Source: Candidatus Methylomirabilis sp. (GTDB taxonomy: Bacteria; Methylomirabilota; Methylomirabilia; Methylomirabilales; Methylomirabilaceae). From it: a stretch of 64,000 nucleotides of DNA. A program made the translations under genes and the position numbers. The first letter of the stretch is position 1; each line of letters starts with the position of its first letter. Below are positions 50,548 through 58,540 of the stretch, in pieces. The notes under the pieces are model-generated. The model was not told the origin of the DNA. It saw nothing but the letters and a program-made list of their open reading frames with translations, and searched no databases. Where the stretch lies: assembly GCF_028716865.1 (NCBI RefSeq), contig NZ_JAQUOY010000007.1, positions 24,429 through 88,428 of the forward strand. The letters are read 5' to 3'.

Positions 50548-51618
50548 ATGAAACACTGGTCGCGAATCGGCATCATGTGCCGGATGACGGTCGCCATTGT
50601 CGCGATAAGTGCCTCTGCCGTGGGCGCAGCAGAGCAGGAGAACGCCATCGGCAAGGAGGAATATTTGGTGCAGGGCAGGGACCAGGGGGTTAAGCTGTTC
50701 GTTCGGGAGAAGCGACTTGCGAACTTGCCGAAGATTACCAAAGAGAACGTGGTACTGTTTGTCCACGGTCTTCCAAGCCCCGCTTCAGTCATCTTTGACC
50801 TTGCGCTTCCCGGGTATTCCTGGTTGGAGTATATGGCCGAACGCGGCTTTGACGCTTTTACTGTGGATATCAGGGGATTCGGACGCTCGACCAAGCCGGC
50901 GGAGATGAAGGAATCCCCGAATCAGAACCTTCCTCTGGTTCGGGTAGATCAGGTGATGCGGGATATTGATGTCGCTGTCGATTACATCCGTTCCAAGCGA
51001 AAGGTGGAGAAAGTCAACATCATCGGATACTCCATTGGCGCCTCTTGGTCCGCCCTGTATGCGACGCTGCACCCGGAAAAGGTGAACAAGCTGGTGATGT
51101 ACGGGGCGGTTTATGGGAAGAATTCCACCTTCGTCAGTGCGTTTGGTGACCCGACCAACCAGGACCGGCCGCATTATGAAATGGGCGCCTATCGCTATCT
51201 GTCCCGGAAGGAGATCCTTGACCAGTGGGATGGGTGGATCAAGCCCGAGTTCCAGGATGAATGGCGAGACAGGGAGGTCATCGACACCTGGATCAGCACG
51301 CTCTTCAGCTCCGATCCCACAGCCAAACAACGCAGCCCGGAATCGATCCAGGTTCCCAACGGCCCGTACATCGATTGGCACGAAATCCACGCGGGCCGGT
51401 CGTTGTTCGATCCAGCGAGGATCAAGGCGCCGACCATGATCGTTCGGGGGAGCGCCGAAGAGCTGATAAGCAACGAGGCGGCTGAGGAACTCCTCCAGAA
51501 GCTCACGTCGGCGCCATCCAAGCGGCGCCTGGACATCGGGGATTCAACCCATTACGCTATGCTGGAGAAGAACCGCCTCTTGCTGTTTCGTGGCGTTCAG
51601 AACTTCCTGGAAGAGTGA
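50548..51618 (+). CDS. Exported alpha/beta hydrolase
   Basis: A 356-residue protein with a signal peptide (MTVAIVAISASAVGAAEQ) and an alpha/beta hydrolase fold: VVLFVHGLPSPASVIFDLAL, FDAFTVDIRGFGRSTKPAEM, VNIIGYSIGASWSALYATLH (nucleophile Ser in GYSIGA), MIVRGSAEE and DIGDSTHYAMLEKNR (His). Compared with the cytoplasmic hydrolase at 41346 it has a larger cap (about residues 185-280). Substrate unknown; periplasmic location inferred from the signal. Shine-Dalgarno GGAGCGCAGG upstream. A hairpin follows the stop. Confidence 0.82.
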   Translation: MKHWSRIGIMCRMTVAIVAISASAVGAAEQENAIGKEEYLVQGRDQGVKLFVREKRLANLPKITKENVVLFVHGLPSPASVIFDLALPGYSWLEYMAERGFDAFTVDIRGFGRSTKPAEMKESPNQNLPLVRVDQVMRDIDVAVDYIRSKRKVEKVNIIGYSIGASWSALYATLHPEKVNKLVMYGAVYGKNSTFVSAFGDPTNQDRPHYEMGAYRYLSRKEILDQWDGWIKPEFQDEWRDREVIDTWISTLFSSDPTAKQRSPESIQVPNGPYIDWHEIHAGRSLFDPARIKAPTMIVRGSAEELISNEAAEELLQKLTSAPSKRRLDIGDSTHYAMLEKNRLLLFRGVQNFLEE

Positions 51619-51624
51619 AGCCAT

Positions 51625-51655
51625 GCATCGTCCTTGAAGCGGGAGCGGACGATGC
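51625..51655 (+). terminator. Hairpin after the exported hydrolase
   Basis: Nine-bp perfect stem GCATCGTCC/GGACGATGC with a 13-base loop, six bases after the stop codon. The following sequence is AT-rich but has no T tract, so intrinsic termination is uncertain. Confidence 0.4.
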
Positions 51656-51749
51656 GCTATGATAATAATATTGAGTCACGATCAGGATATGCGGGTTCCC
51701 CCGTTGCGGATAATTGAACGATAGATCGTCGAGCTTGGAAAGGGAAGTT

Positions 51750-52088
51750 ATGATATCGAAAGAGGAGATTCGAGATCCATTTGAGCGCCTCAATCCTGAG
51801 ACGGCCAAGGGGCTGATCGATAAAGGGGGCGTGGTCGTGGTTGATGTGCGCGAGTCGGCGGAGTGGAGTCAGGGGCATATCGCCGAGGCCGTGCATATCC
51901 CGCTGGGAACGCTGATGAGCCGTCCGCGGGATCTGCTCCAGCAGGACGGGATCATCTTCGTGTGCGCCGAAGGGATCAGGAGCGCAGTGGCCTGCGAGGT
52001 TGCGGCAGCCATCGGCAAGACGCAGATCTACAACCTTGAAGGGGGAACCAAAGCCTGGCTCAAGCAAGGCTTCCCCCTCACGCGATGA
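51750..52088 (+). CDS. Rhodanese-like domain protein
   Basis: A 112-residue single rhodanese domain: RLNPETAKGLIDKGGVVVVD, VRESAEWSQGHIAEAVHIPL, IIFVCAEGIRSAVACEVAAA with the active-site loop Cys (CAEGIRS), and IYNLEGGTKAWLKQGFPLTR. It likely transfers sulfane sulfur or acts in redox signalling. The ATG at 51750 has GAAAGGGAAG upstream; a TTG at 51714 is rejected. Confidence 0.9.
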   Translation: MISKEEIRDPFERLNPETAKGLIDKGGVVVVDVRESAEWSQGHIAEAVHIPLGTLMSRPRDLLQQDGIIFVCAEGIRSAVACEVAAAIGKTQIYNLEGGTKAWLKQGFPLTR

Positions 52089-52125
52089 TCACGATCCGTT
52101 TCCTGTCACCTGACTGCGGGCGCTG

Positions 52126-53595
52126 ATGCCGACGCCGCCACGGATTCGGTTCGGGACAGACGGGTGGCGCGGGGTCATCGCCAGAGATTTTACCTTCGAG
52201 GGCGTTCGACTGGTTGCCGGCGCTGTGGCTGCGACCTTTCGAGCGAGTCAACCTGTAGACCAACGTTTCCTCGTTGCCGTCGGTCACGATACTCGCTTTC
52301 TCTCTCGCCGGTTTGCGCAGACGGCGACCGATTTCTTGGTTGCGCTCGGCATAGAAACCTGCCTCACGACCTCTCACGTTCCTACCCCTGTATTGGCCTG
52401 CGCTATCCCAGCTCTCAAGGCGCGGGGTGGGCTGATGGTTACCGCCAGCCACAACCCTCCATCCTATAACGGATTGAAAGTTCGTATAGCCGATGGTGGT
52501 GCCGCGACTACGACCTTGACCGATCAGATCGAGGCCGAGATCCGTCGCCTTTCGGATGATCATAATGGATCGACCGCGGGCATCTTGCCTGCAATGGATC
52601 GGACCAGCGCGGGTGCGATTGAGCTGTTCGATCCCCTCCCATTGTATCAGGAGCGGCTGCGTGCCCTGGTCGATATGGAGTGTGTCGCCCGCTCTGGCCT
52701 TCACGTCGTCCTCGACCCGATGTATGGGGCGACGCAGGGCATAGTGGCGGGTCTGCTCCGGCAGATCGGTCTTGAGGTGGAGGAGATCCACGCGGAGATC
52801 AACCCCTGGTTTGGGGGGGTGTCTCCTGAGCCGATGCGCACCAGCCTTGGAGAGCTCGCCGAACGGGTCAGGGGTTTGAACACGTCGAAAAAGATTGGGC
52901 TGGCCTTTGATGGCGACGGCGATCGCCTGGGGGCCATCGATGAGACCGGAACGTATGTCACGCCGCACCAGGTCTTTGCAGTGCTGTTGCAGCATCTGGT
53001 CACCAGGCGCGGACTCTCCGGTACGGTCATCAAGACCGTTTCCACTACTACGATGATCGACCGGTTGGCTGCGAGCCATGGCTTGCGGCTTGCGATCACC
53101 CCGATCGGGTTCAAGCATATTGCCGAGGTCATGCGGGGAGAGCCGTTTCTGATCGGAGGAGAGGAGAGTGGGGGGATCGGGGTTGCCGGACACATCCCTG
53201 AACGAGATGGAATCGTCAGTGCGTTGCTGCTGCTGGAGTGTCTGGCGATTGAAGGGAAACCGCTCGGAGTCTTACTCCAGGAGCTGGAGGCGAAGGTGGG
53301 ACCCCATTGCTATCGGCGCCTGGACCTGAGGCTGGCTCGACCGGAAGATGGACGCGAACTCGGAAGGCGCGTCGGAAGCGACCCACCCGCCCATATCGAT
53401 GGGTGGCGGGTGAAAGAGGTGCAGACCCTGGATGGTGTAAAGCTGGTCGGGACAGACGGAGGCTGGCTGCTCATCCGGCCGTCAGGGACAGAGCCTGTGC
53501 TTCGCCTCTACGCCGAGGCGCCGACGCAGGGTCAGGTCTCTCGATTACTCGACTGGGCGAAGACCTACGCGGACACGATTCAGAGGGAACAGTAG
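52126..53595 (+). CDS. Phosphoglucomutase/phosphomannomutase family protein
   Basis: A 489-residue alpha-D-phosphohexomutase. All four family motifs are seen: the phosphoserine loop LMVTASHNPPSYNGLKV, the metal-binding loop FDGDGDRLGAID, the sugar loop LIGGEESGGIGVAGHIPERD and the phosphate loop LLIRPSGTEPVLRLYAEAP. It interconverts hexose 1- and 6-phosphates for glycogen or cell-surface sugars; whether glucose or mannose is preferred is unclear. It may feed the glycogen phosphorylase pathway. An internal stretch (about 145-165, NGSTAGILPAMDRTSAGAIE) is a variable linker. Ends 14 bases before the palindromic element. Confidence 0.92.
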   Translation: MPTPPRIRFGTDGWRGVIARDFTFEGVRLVAGAVAATFRASQPVDQRFLVAVGHDTRFLSRRFAQTATDFLVALGIETCLTTSHVPTPVLACAIPALKARGGLMVTASHNPPSYNGLKVRIADGGAATTTLTDQIEAEIRRLSDDHNGSTAGILPAMDRTSAGAIELFDPLPLYQERLRALVDMECVARSGLHVVLDPMYGATQGIVAGLLRQIGLEVEEIHAEINPWFGGVSPEPMRTSLGELAERVRGLNTSKKIGLAFDGDGDRLGAIDETGTYVTPHQVFAVLLQHLVTRRGLSGTVIKTVSTTTMIDRLAASHGLRLAITPIGFKHIAEVMRGEPFLIGGEESGGIGVAGHIPERDGIVSALLLLECLAIEGKPLGVLLQELEAKVGPHCYRRLDLRLARPEDGRELGRRVGSDPPAHIDGWRVKEVQTLDGVKLVGTDGGWLLIRPSGTEPVLRLYAEAPTQGQVSRLLDWAKTYADTIQREQ

Positions 53596-53609
53596 GTTGA
53601 ACCTACTGT

Positions 53610-53717
53610 GCTTCGACGGGCTCAGCACGAACGGGAAAACACTAATCTTTTCGATACCTATTCCGTTCGCCCTGAGCGTGTCGAAAGGTGAACGGAGGTT
53701 TGCAGGACAAGCTCATG
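53610..53717. repeat. Palindromic intergenic element (copy 2), upstream of argS
   Basis: Core 53610-53689 with arms GCTTCGACGGGCTCAGCACG and CGCCCTGAGCGTGTCGAAAGG, followed by a flank (TGAACGGAGGTTTGCAGGAC) that is the reverse complement of the flank of the copy at 36751. The flank includes GGAGG and ends at the argS ATG (53715), so the element forms the immediate 5' region of argS. Confidence 0.75.
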
Positions 53718-55388
53718 ATTGATGCTCTTAAAGCTAAACTGATCGAGTCGCTTCTGACCGCCATCAAACAGGCTGGCTTAGAAGCCGGGCTCCCGCAGGA
53801 TGCTCCCGCATCGCTTACGTGGGAATATCCAGGCGACCCGGCCTTCGGCGATCTCTCAACCACGCTGGCCTTCGGCCTGGCGAAGACGCTGAGGCGGAAG
53901 CCTCGCGAGATCGCGCTGCAGATTGCCGCCTCAGCGGTGTTCCCTTCCGAACTGGTCGATCGCGTCGAGGTGGCGGGCGCAGGCTATCTGAACTTCTTTA
54001 TCGCCCGGCCGTTCTGGCGTCATCTGGTTCAGGAGATCCTCCGAGCTGGACCGATGTACGGAAGGGCTGATGTCGGCGGCGGACGCCGGGTGCTCGTGGA
54101 GTTTGTCAGCGCGAATCCGACCGGCCCGCTCGTCGTGGTTAATGCCAGGGCCGCGGCGATCGGTGACGCCATCGCTCGGCTCTTAGAGGCCATCGGGCAT
54201 CGGCCGCACTGCGAGTTCTATGTGAACGATGCGGGAAACCAATTCCGCAACCTCGCGTTGGCGATGGAGGTGCGGTGCCGTCAGCACCTTGGCGAGGACT
54301 GCCCCATGCCCGAGGAGGCGTATCCGGGCGACTATCTGATCGATCTGGCTTGCGAATATCTTGAGCGGCACGGACCGGAAACGCTCTCGGCGCCGGAACC
54401 GGAGCGCCGCGATCGACTGGGTCGCTTTGCGGTCGAGCAGATCCTTCAGTGGCAGCGGGCCTCGCTTGAGGCGTATGGAGTCACCTTTGACGGGTGGTTC
54501 AGCGAGCGAGCGCTGCGGGAGCGCCGCGAGCCGGAACGAGTTGTGGAGTCACTGCGGGAACGCGGCTTCCTCTACGAGCATGAGGGGGCGCTGTGGTTTC
54601 GCTCGACCGCCTTTGGCGATGATAAAGACCGGGTCCTCGTGAAGGGCGACGGCGAGATTACCTATTTTCTTCCGGACATCGCCTATCACCAGGATAAGTT
54701 CGATCGAGGGTTTGATCAGGTGATCGACCTCTGGGGGCCCGACCACCACGGCTATGTTGCGCGGATGCGGGCTGCCATGCAGGCGCTTAACCATCCTCCC
54801 GAGGCGCTCAGGATACTCATCGTGCAGCTTGTCCGTCTCATGCGAGGGAGCGAGCAGGTCCGGATGTCCAAGCGATCCGGGCAGTTCGTCACGATGGACG
54901 AGCTGGTTGAGGAGGTGGGCCGTGACGCGGCGCGCTACATCTTCCTCACTAGACGATGCGACAGCCATTTGGACTTCGACCTGGAGCTTGCCAAGTCGGC
55001 GTCTGAGGAAAACCCTGTCTACTACGTGCAGTACGCTCACACACGTCTGTGCAGCATTCTCCGGGAGGCGGCAAAGGCTCAGCTTCCAGCTCCCGTTTCA
55101 GAGGACGACCTCACGCCGCTCGATCTGCAGGAAGAGATCGGCTTGATCAAGCAACTGGCGCTCTACCCGGAATTAGTGATCGGGGCGGCGCAGGCGCTGG
55201 AGCCGCACCGACTCACCACCTATCTGCACGACCTCGCTGCGCAGTTTCACGGCTACTATACCCGCCATCGGATAATCTCCGCCGACAGGAATCTCACACG
55301 CGCACGCCTGGCGCTGGTCGCCGCCCTTCGTGTAGTCATGGCCAACACGCTTGGCTTGCTTGGCGTCTCCGCCCCCGAACGGATGTAG
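53715..55388 (+). CDS. argS: Arginyl-tRNA synthetase
   Basis: A 557-residue class I synthetase. The N-terminal Add-1 domain (GDPAFGDLSTTLAFGLAKTL, GYLNFFI) precedes the catalytic core (VEFVSANPTGPL, FYVNDAGNQFRNLALAMEVR, KGDGEITYFLPDIAYHQDKF, DLWGPDHHGYVARMRAAMQA) and a KMSKS-like RMSKRSGQFVTMDELVEEVG. The anticodon-binding domain ends LGLLGVSAPERM. The HIGH motif, normally HVGHGR after NPTGPL, reads VVVNAR (residues 140-145). The ATG at 53715 (MIDALKAKLI) is the family-typical start; a GTG at 53688 lies in the palindromic element. A diverged copy of its last 25 codons occurs at 56262-56349. Confidence 0.93.
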   Translation: MIDALKAKLIESLLTAIKQAGLEAGLPQDAPASLTWEYPGDPAFGDLSTTLAFGLAKTLRRKPREIALQIAASAVFPSELVDRVEVAGAGYLNFFIARPFWRHLVQEILRAGPMYGRADVGGGRRVLVEFVSANPTGPLVVVNARAAAIGDAIARLLEAIGHRPHCEFYVNDAGNQFRNLALAMEVRCRQHLGEDCPMPEEAYPGDYLIDLACEYLERHGPETLSAPEPERRDRLGRFAVEQILQWQRASLEAYGVTFDGWFSERALRERREPERVVESLRERGFLYEHEGALWFRSTAFGDDKDRVLVKGDGEITYFLPDIAYHQDKFDRGFDQVIDLWGPDHHGYVARMRAAMQALNHPPEALRILIVQLVRLMRGSEQVRMSKRSGQFVTMDELVEEVGRDAARYIFLTRRCDSHLDFDLELAKSASEENPVYYVQYAHTRLCSILREAAKAQLPAPVSEDDLTPLDLQEEIGLIKQLALYPELVIGAAQALEPHRLTTYLHDLAAQFHGYYTRHRIISADRNLTRARLALVAALRVVMANTLGLLGVSAPERM

Positions 55389-55485
55389 CGACACCGTCAC
55401 GATCGCCATCTGTGGTTGCCCCCCACTCAACTTCTTAAACTCCTTAAGCATTTCTTCAGTCAGGAATTGTCGCGTCGGAACGTAC

Positions 55486-55514
55486 TTGACAACACATCAG
55501 TGATGTGCTTTAGT
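55486..55514 (+). promoter_or_regulatory. Promoter and operator for RHH-PIN operon
   Basis: TTGACA (55486-55491), 17 bases, TTTAGT (55509-55514). The spacer is a 15-bp palindrome CACATCA-G-TGATGTG (55493-55507), a likely binding site for the ribbon-helix-helix antitoxin encoded next. Confidence 0.7.
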
Positions 55515-55534
55515 GGTGTTACAGGAGGTACGTT

Positions 55535-55807
55535 ATGGCGCGCGTAAACGTGTTCTTGAAAGATGAATTACTCGACGAAATCAACGCGGAAGCGAAAGAT
55601 GAGGGAACCAATCGCAGCGCTCTCATTCAGACTGCGCTAGAAGAATACTTGCAGGCAAAGCGGAAGCAGCGGGAAGAAGCGGAAAAGCGCAAAGAGATGA
55701 AAGAGGCCTCCCGCAGGATTGACGATCTGGCTAAAGAGCTTGGGGATTGGGATCCCGTAGCGATCATTCGTCGCTTCCGCGATACCAATTTAAAGGGAGA
55801 TCGATGA
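55535..55807 (+). CDS. Ribbon-helix-helix (CopG-like) antitoxin
   Basis: A 90-residue antitoxin. The N-terminal ribbon-helix-helix is MARVNVFLKDELLDEINAEA then KDEGTNRSALIQTALEEYLQ. A charged helical linker (AKRKQREEAEKRKEMKEASR) leads to a toxin-binding tail. Shine-Dalgarno AGGAGG. The stop overlaps the toxin start (ATGA). Probable autorepressor at 55493-55507. Confidence 0.88.
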   Translation: MARVNVFLKDELLDEINAEAKDEGTNRSALIQTALEEYLQAKRKQREEAEKRKEMKEASRRIDDLAKELGDWDPVAIIRRFRDTNLKGDR

Positions 55808-56247
55808 TCCCCGCCTATCACCAGGGTTACGTGGTAGATGCGTCGGTTCTCACCAAATGGTTTGTTGAGCACGATGAACCTGACCGAAACCGGGCTCTGG
55901 CGCTCAAAGAGTTCCATATATCAGGGCGCTCCACCATCTATGTTACGGAGCTCACCCTCCTGGAGGTACTCAACGCGATTCGCTTCGGTTCAAAGGCCAA
56001 GGAAGAGCATGGCGCAAGAGCTATCGTCGGGCTTGAAGGGCTAAATCTCAATGTCACAGAGACCGATTTTCAACTACTGCGAAAAGCCAACGCCATTGCC
56101 TGGGCCTACAAGATCACCATCTATGACGCTCTCTATGTGGCTCTTGCCGAGCAACTGGGATACCCGCTCATCACGGCAGATGAGGTCATGGTGAAAAAGC
56201 TGAAAGGTCATAGCATCGTCGTGGCATTGAGAGGCTTAGAGTTTTAA
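55804..56247 (+). CDS. PIN-domain toxin (VapC-like)
   Basis: A 147-residue PIN ribonuclease-like toxin: YVVDASVLTKWFVEHDEPDR (first Asp), VTELTLLEVLNAIRFGSKAK (Glu), KITIYDALYVALAEQLGYPL (Asp), ITADEVMVKKLKGH (Asp/Glu). The ATG at 55804 overlaps the antitoxin stop and is preferred to an upstream in-frame start at 55747. Immediately after it comes a displaced copy of the argS 3' end, implying that this module was inserted there. Confidence 0.88.
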   Translation: MIPAYHQGYVVDASVLTKWFVEHDEPDRNRALALKEFHISGRSTIYVTELTLLEVLNAIRFGSKAKEEHGARAIVGLEGLNLNVTETDFQLLRKANAIAWAYKITIYDALYVALAEQLGYPLITADEVMVKKLKGHSIVVALRGLEF

Positions 56248-56261
56248 GAGATGGCCTGAGC

Positions 56262-56349
56262 GCTAGTGGTCGCCCTTCACGTGGTCATGGCCAACGCGCT
56301 TGGCTTGCTGGGCGTCTCCGCTCCGGAGCGGATGTAGTTTCCGTCACGA
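56262..56349 (+). pseudogene. Duplicated argS 3'-end fragment
   Basis: Aligns with 55311-55403, the end of argS and the bases after it. The argS frame is preserved and reads LVVALHVVMANALGLLGVSA then PERM and TAG, against LVAALRVVMANTLGLLGVSA then PERM in argS. Most differences are third-codon changes (ACG/GCG, CTT/CTG, GCC/GCT, CCC/CCG, GAA/GAG). CCGTCACGA after the stop is also shared. The fragment has no start and is separated from argS by the RHH-PIN module. Confidence 0.85.
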
Positions 56350-56385
56350 AGCTTCAAATTCCGAGTTCTGGATGAGGTCCGAAAG

Positions 56386-56416
56386 CTGACAGTGAGAATA
56401 CAGTGTGGTACACTGT
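56386..56416 (+). promoter_or_regulatory. Promoter and operator for the DUF433-DUF5615 pair
   Basis: CTGACA (56386-56391), 17 bases, TACACT (56409-56414). An inverted repeat ACAGTG-TGGTA-CACTGT (56400-56416) overlaps the -10 box and is a candidate antitoxin operator. Confidence 0.6.
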
Positions 56417-56446
56417 GATGCAGAACCCAAATATGGAGGTCTGCCT

Positions 56447-56863
56447 ATGATTACGCCAACGAAGACACTGCGGCTGCGGTCGCAGCTTCGGGCTGAGATT
56501 GATCGGATTGCCCGGCGTACGCGCCGTACTTTTTCGGAGGTCACGCAGGACCTGATCGAGGAGGCGTTGCGAATGCGGGAGTGTCCGGGAATCTACTTCG
56601 CCGATGAACCTGGAGGACGGGAAGCCAAGGTCGCCGGTAGCGGCCTCGGGGTGTGGGAGGTCCTACGAGACTATGTGGCCGCCGGACGCGACGAACGCAC
56701 GCTCAGGAAAGCGCTGCCCCAGCTCTCGGCTGCCCAAGTCAAGGCGTGCCTGCTGTATTACCGCAGGTATCCTCGGGAGATTGACGCAGAAATCCGGGAG
56801 AATGCGACCCTCACGCCCAGGGTGATTCAGGCCAGGTTTCGCGGCTTGGTGTCGCCTGCGTGA
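56447..56863 (+). CDS. Antitoxin with RHH-like N-terminus and DUF433 domain
   Basis: A 138-residue protein. The N-terminal ~40 residues look like a ribbon-helix-helix DNA-binding unit (KTLRLRSQLRAEIDRIARRT, RRTFSEVTQDLIEEALRMRE). The rest is a DUF433-type domain (GSGLGVWEVLRDYVAAGRDE, LPQLSAAQVKACLLYYRRYP). DUF433 proteins act as antitoxins for DUF5615 PIN-like toxins, exactly the pairing seen here. ATG at 56447 after ATGGAGG; an in-frame start at 56405 would lie in the operator. The stop overlaps the toxin GTG by four bases. Confidence 0.82.
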   Translation: MITPTKTLRLRSQLRAEIDRIARRTRRTFSEVTQDLIEEALRMRECPGIYFADEPGGREAKVAGSGLGVWEVLRDYVAAGRDERTLRKALPQLSAAQVKACLLYYRRYPREIDAEIRENATLTPRVIQARFRGLVSPA

Positions 56864-57204
56864 AATTCTACTTGGACGAGGACGTGTCTCCCAAGATTGC
56901 CGAGCGGCTTCGAAAGAAGGGAATTGACGCGGTGAGTGCCATTGAGACTGGGAACCTCCAGCTCTCAGACCGAGAGCAGCTTGCCTGTGCCGCCAGAGAG
57001 GGCCGATCCCTCGTGACCAGGAATGTTCGGCACTTTATCATCCTTGCCCAGGAGGCCATCCGGCGGCAAGAAGCGCATGCCGGGATCATTCTGTGCCCAC
57101 CGAGCATGCGGGGTTTCGATGTGAAGGGCATTGCTGACGCCTTGACTCGTGTAGCCAAGCGGTTCCCTGGGGGCCTAGGCGAGTTCGACGTGCTCTATCT
57201 CTGA
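56860..57204 (+). CDS. DUF5615 PIN-like toxin
   Basis: A 114-residue protein with the Mut7-C/DUF5615 PIN-like pattern: MKFYLDEDVSPKIAERLRKK (paired acidic residues), GIDAVSAIETGNLQLSDREQ, LACAAREGRSLVTRNVRHFI. The canonical LVTxDxxHF has Asn in place of Asp (TRNVRHF). It starts with GTG overlapping the antitoxin stop. Ribonuclease activity is inferred from the PIN-like fold. Confidence 0.82.
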   Translation: MKFYLDEDVSPKIAERLRKKGIDAVSAIETGNLQLSDREQLACAAREGRSLVTRNVRHFIILAQEAIRRQEAHAGIILCPPSMRGFDVKGIADALTRVAKRFPGGLGEFDVLYL

Positions 57205-57267
57205 AATACCTCGCGCTTCGCCGCGACTGCCGTATCGCTCTCCCCCTCATAAAGACCCGGTTTCATA

Positions 57268-57296
57268 TTGACAGTGCGGTCCCCTTTTGGTAGCGT
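57268..57296 (+). promoter_or_regulatory. Promoter of alaC-purF
   Basis: TTGACA (57268-57273), 17 bases, TAGCGT (57291-57296), about 58 bases before the aminotransferase start. Confidence 0.55.
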
Positions 57297-57354
57297 GAAG
57301 GGGCGAGTTTATCATCGAGATGAGCGGTCGCCACGGTGACCGAAAGGAGCGCGG

Positions 57355-58521
57355 ATGGAGGAGTTCCACCGAATCAGTCGGCTGCCGCCGTATGTTTTTA
57401 ACATCGTCAATGAGCTGAAGGTCCAGGCGCGGGCTCGTGGTGAGGACGTTATCGATTTCGGGATGGGCAATCCCGATCTGCCGACCCCTCCGCACATCGT
57501 CGAGAAGCTCTGTGAGGCAGCCAGGAACCCTCGTAATCATCGATACTCGGCATCGCGTGGAATTACGAAACTCCGGTTGGCCATCGCTGATTGGTATCGG
57601 CGACGATATGATGTTGAGATCGACCCAGAGCGGGAGGCGATTGCGACCATCGGCGCTAAGGAGGGACTGTCGCATCTGGCCCTGGCGATTGTAGAACCGG
57701 GGGATGTCGCCTTGGTGCCGAGTCCGACCTACCCGATCCATCCCTACTCAGTAATCATCGCGGGGGGGGACGTCCGCAGCGTCCGCCTTGAAGAGGGAAC
57801 CGATTTCTACGAGGCGCTTGTGGCCGCCCACCGGGAAAGTTGGCCGCCGCCTAAGCTCCTGATCCTCAGCTTTCCCCACAACCCTACTACCGCCACTGTA
57901 GACCTTGCTTTTTTCGAAAAGGTCGTGGCGTTCGCGCAGGAGCACCACCTGTTTCTGGTCCACGACCTTGCCTACGCGGACTTGACCTTTGACGGCTATC
58001 AGGCGCCGAGTCTCCTGCAGGTCCCTGGGGCAAAAGAGATCGGGGTAGAGTTCTTTACGCTCTCCAAGAGCTACAATATGCCGGGCTGGCGGGTTGGGTT
58101 CTGCGTCGGCAATCCGCGGATTATTGCGGCCCTGACGCGGCTCAAGAGCTACCTGGATTATGGGATGTTCCAGCCGATCCAGATCGCGGCGATCATCGCG
58201 CTGAACGGCCCGCAGGGATGCGTGGGACAGACGGTTGAGACCTACCGGACGCGACGCGATGCGCTGGTGGATGGGCTGAACCGGATCGGATGGAATCTGT
58301 CGAAGCCGAAAGGAACCATGTTCGTCTGGGCAAAGATTCCCGAGGCATACCGGGCTATGGGATCCCTGGAATTTTCGAAGTTCCTCCTCGACAAGGCAAG
58401 GGTCGCCGTGTCTCCTGGGATCGGGTTCGGACAGTACGGGGACGAGTACGTGCGATTCGCCCTAGTGGAAAACGAACACCGGACTCGCCAAGCCATCCAC
58501 GGGCTCAAGCGAGTACTCTAA
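57355..58521 (+). CDS. alaC: Class I/II PLP aminotransferase, AlaC-like
   Basis: A 388-residue fold-type I aminotransferase: [80 protein letters not shown] and the PLP lysine in [20 protein letters not shown]. These are typical of the AlaC (glutamate-pyruvate transaminase) group, which probably makes alanine. LL-diaminopimelate aminotransferases are related, so substrate choice is moderately sure. It is 19 bases before purF in an apparent two-gene operon. Confidence 0.87.
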   Translation: MEEFHRISRLPPYVFNIVNELKVQARARGEDVIDFGMGNPDLPTPPHIVEKLCEAARNPRNHRYSASRGITKLRLAIADWYRRRYDVEIDPEREAIATIGAKEGLSHLALAIVEPGDVALVPSPTYPIHPYSVIIAGGDVRSVRLEEGTDFYEALVAAHRESWPPPKLLILSFPHNPTTATVDLAFFEKVVAFAQEHHLFLVHDLAYADLTFDGYQAPSLLQVPGAKEIGVEFFTLSKSYNMPGWRVGFCVGNPRIIAALTRLKSYLDYGMFQPIQIAAIIALNGPQGCVGQTVETYRTRRDALVDGLNRIGWNLSKPKGTMFVWAKIPEAYRAMGSLEFSKFLLDKARVAVSPGIGFGQYGDEYVRFALVENEHRTRQAIHGLKRVL

Positions 58522-58540
58522 GCGAACGCTAGGCGCTGAA

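Noticed and set aside
50365..50766. N-terminal extension of the HpnD-like protein to 50766
   Set aside because: It lies upstream of a consensus promoter and is antisense to the exported hydrolase; the family starts near MNQVNDL.
55173..55451. Minus-strand frame over the argS end (MLKEFKKLSGGQPQMAIVTV)
   Set aside because: Most of it is antisense to conserved argS codons and no family is recognised; the plausible N-terminus is probably chance.
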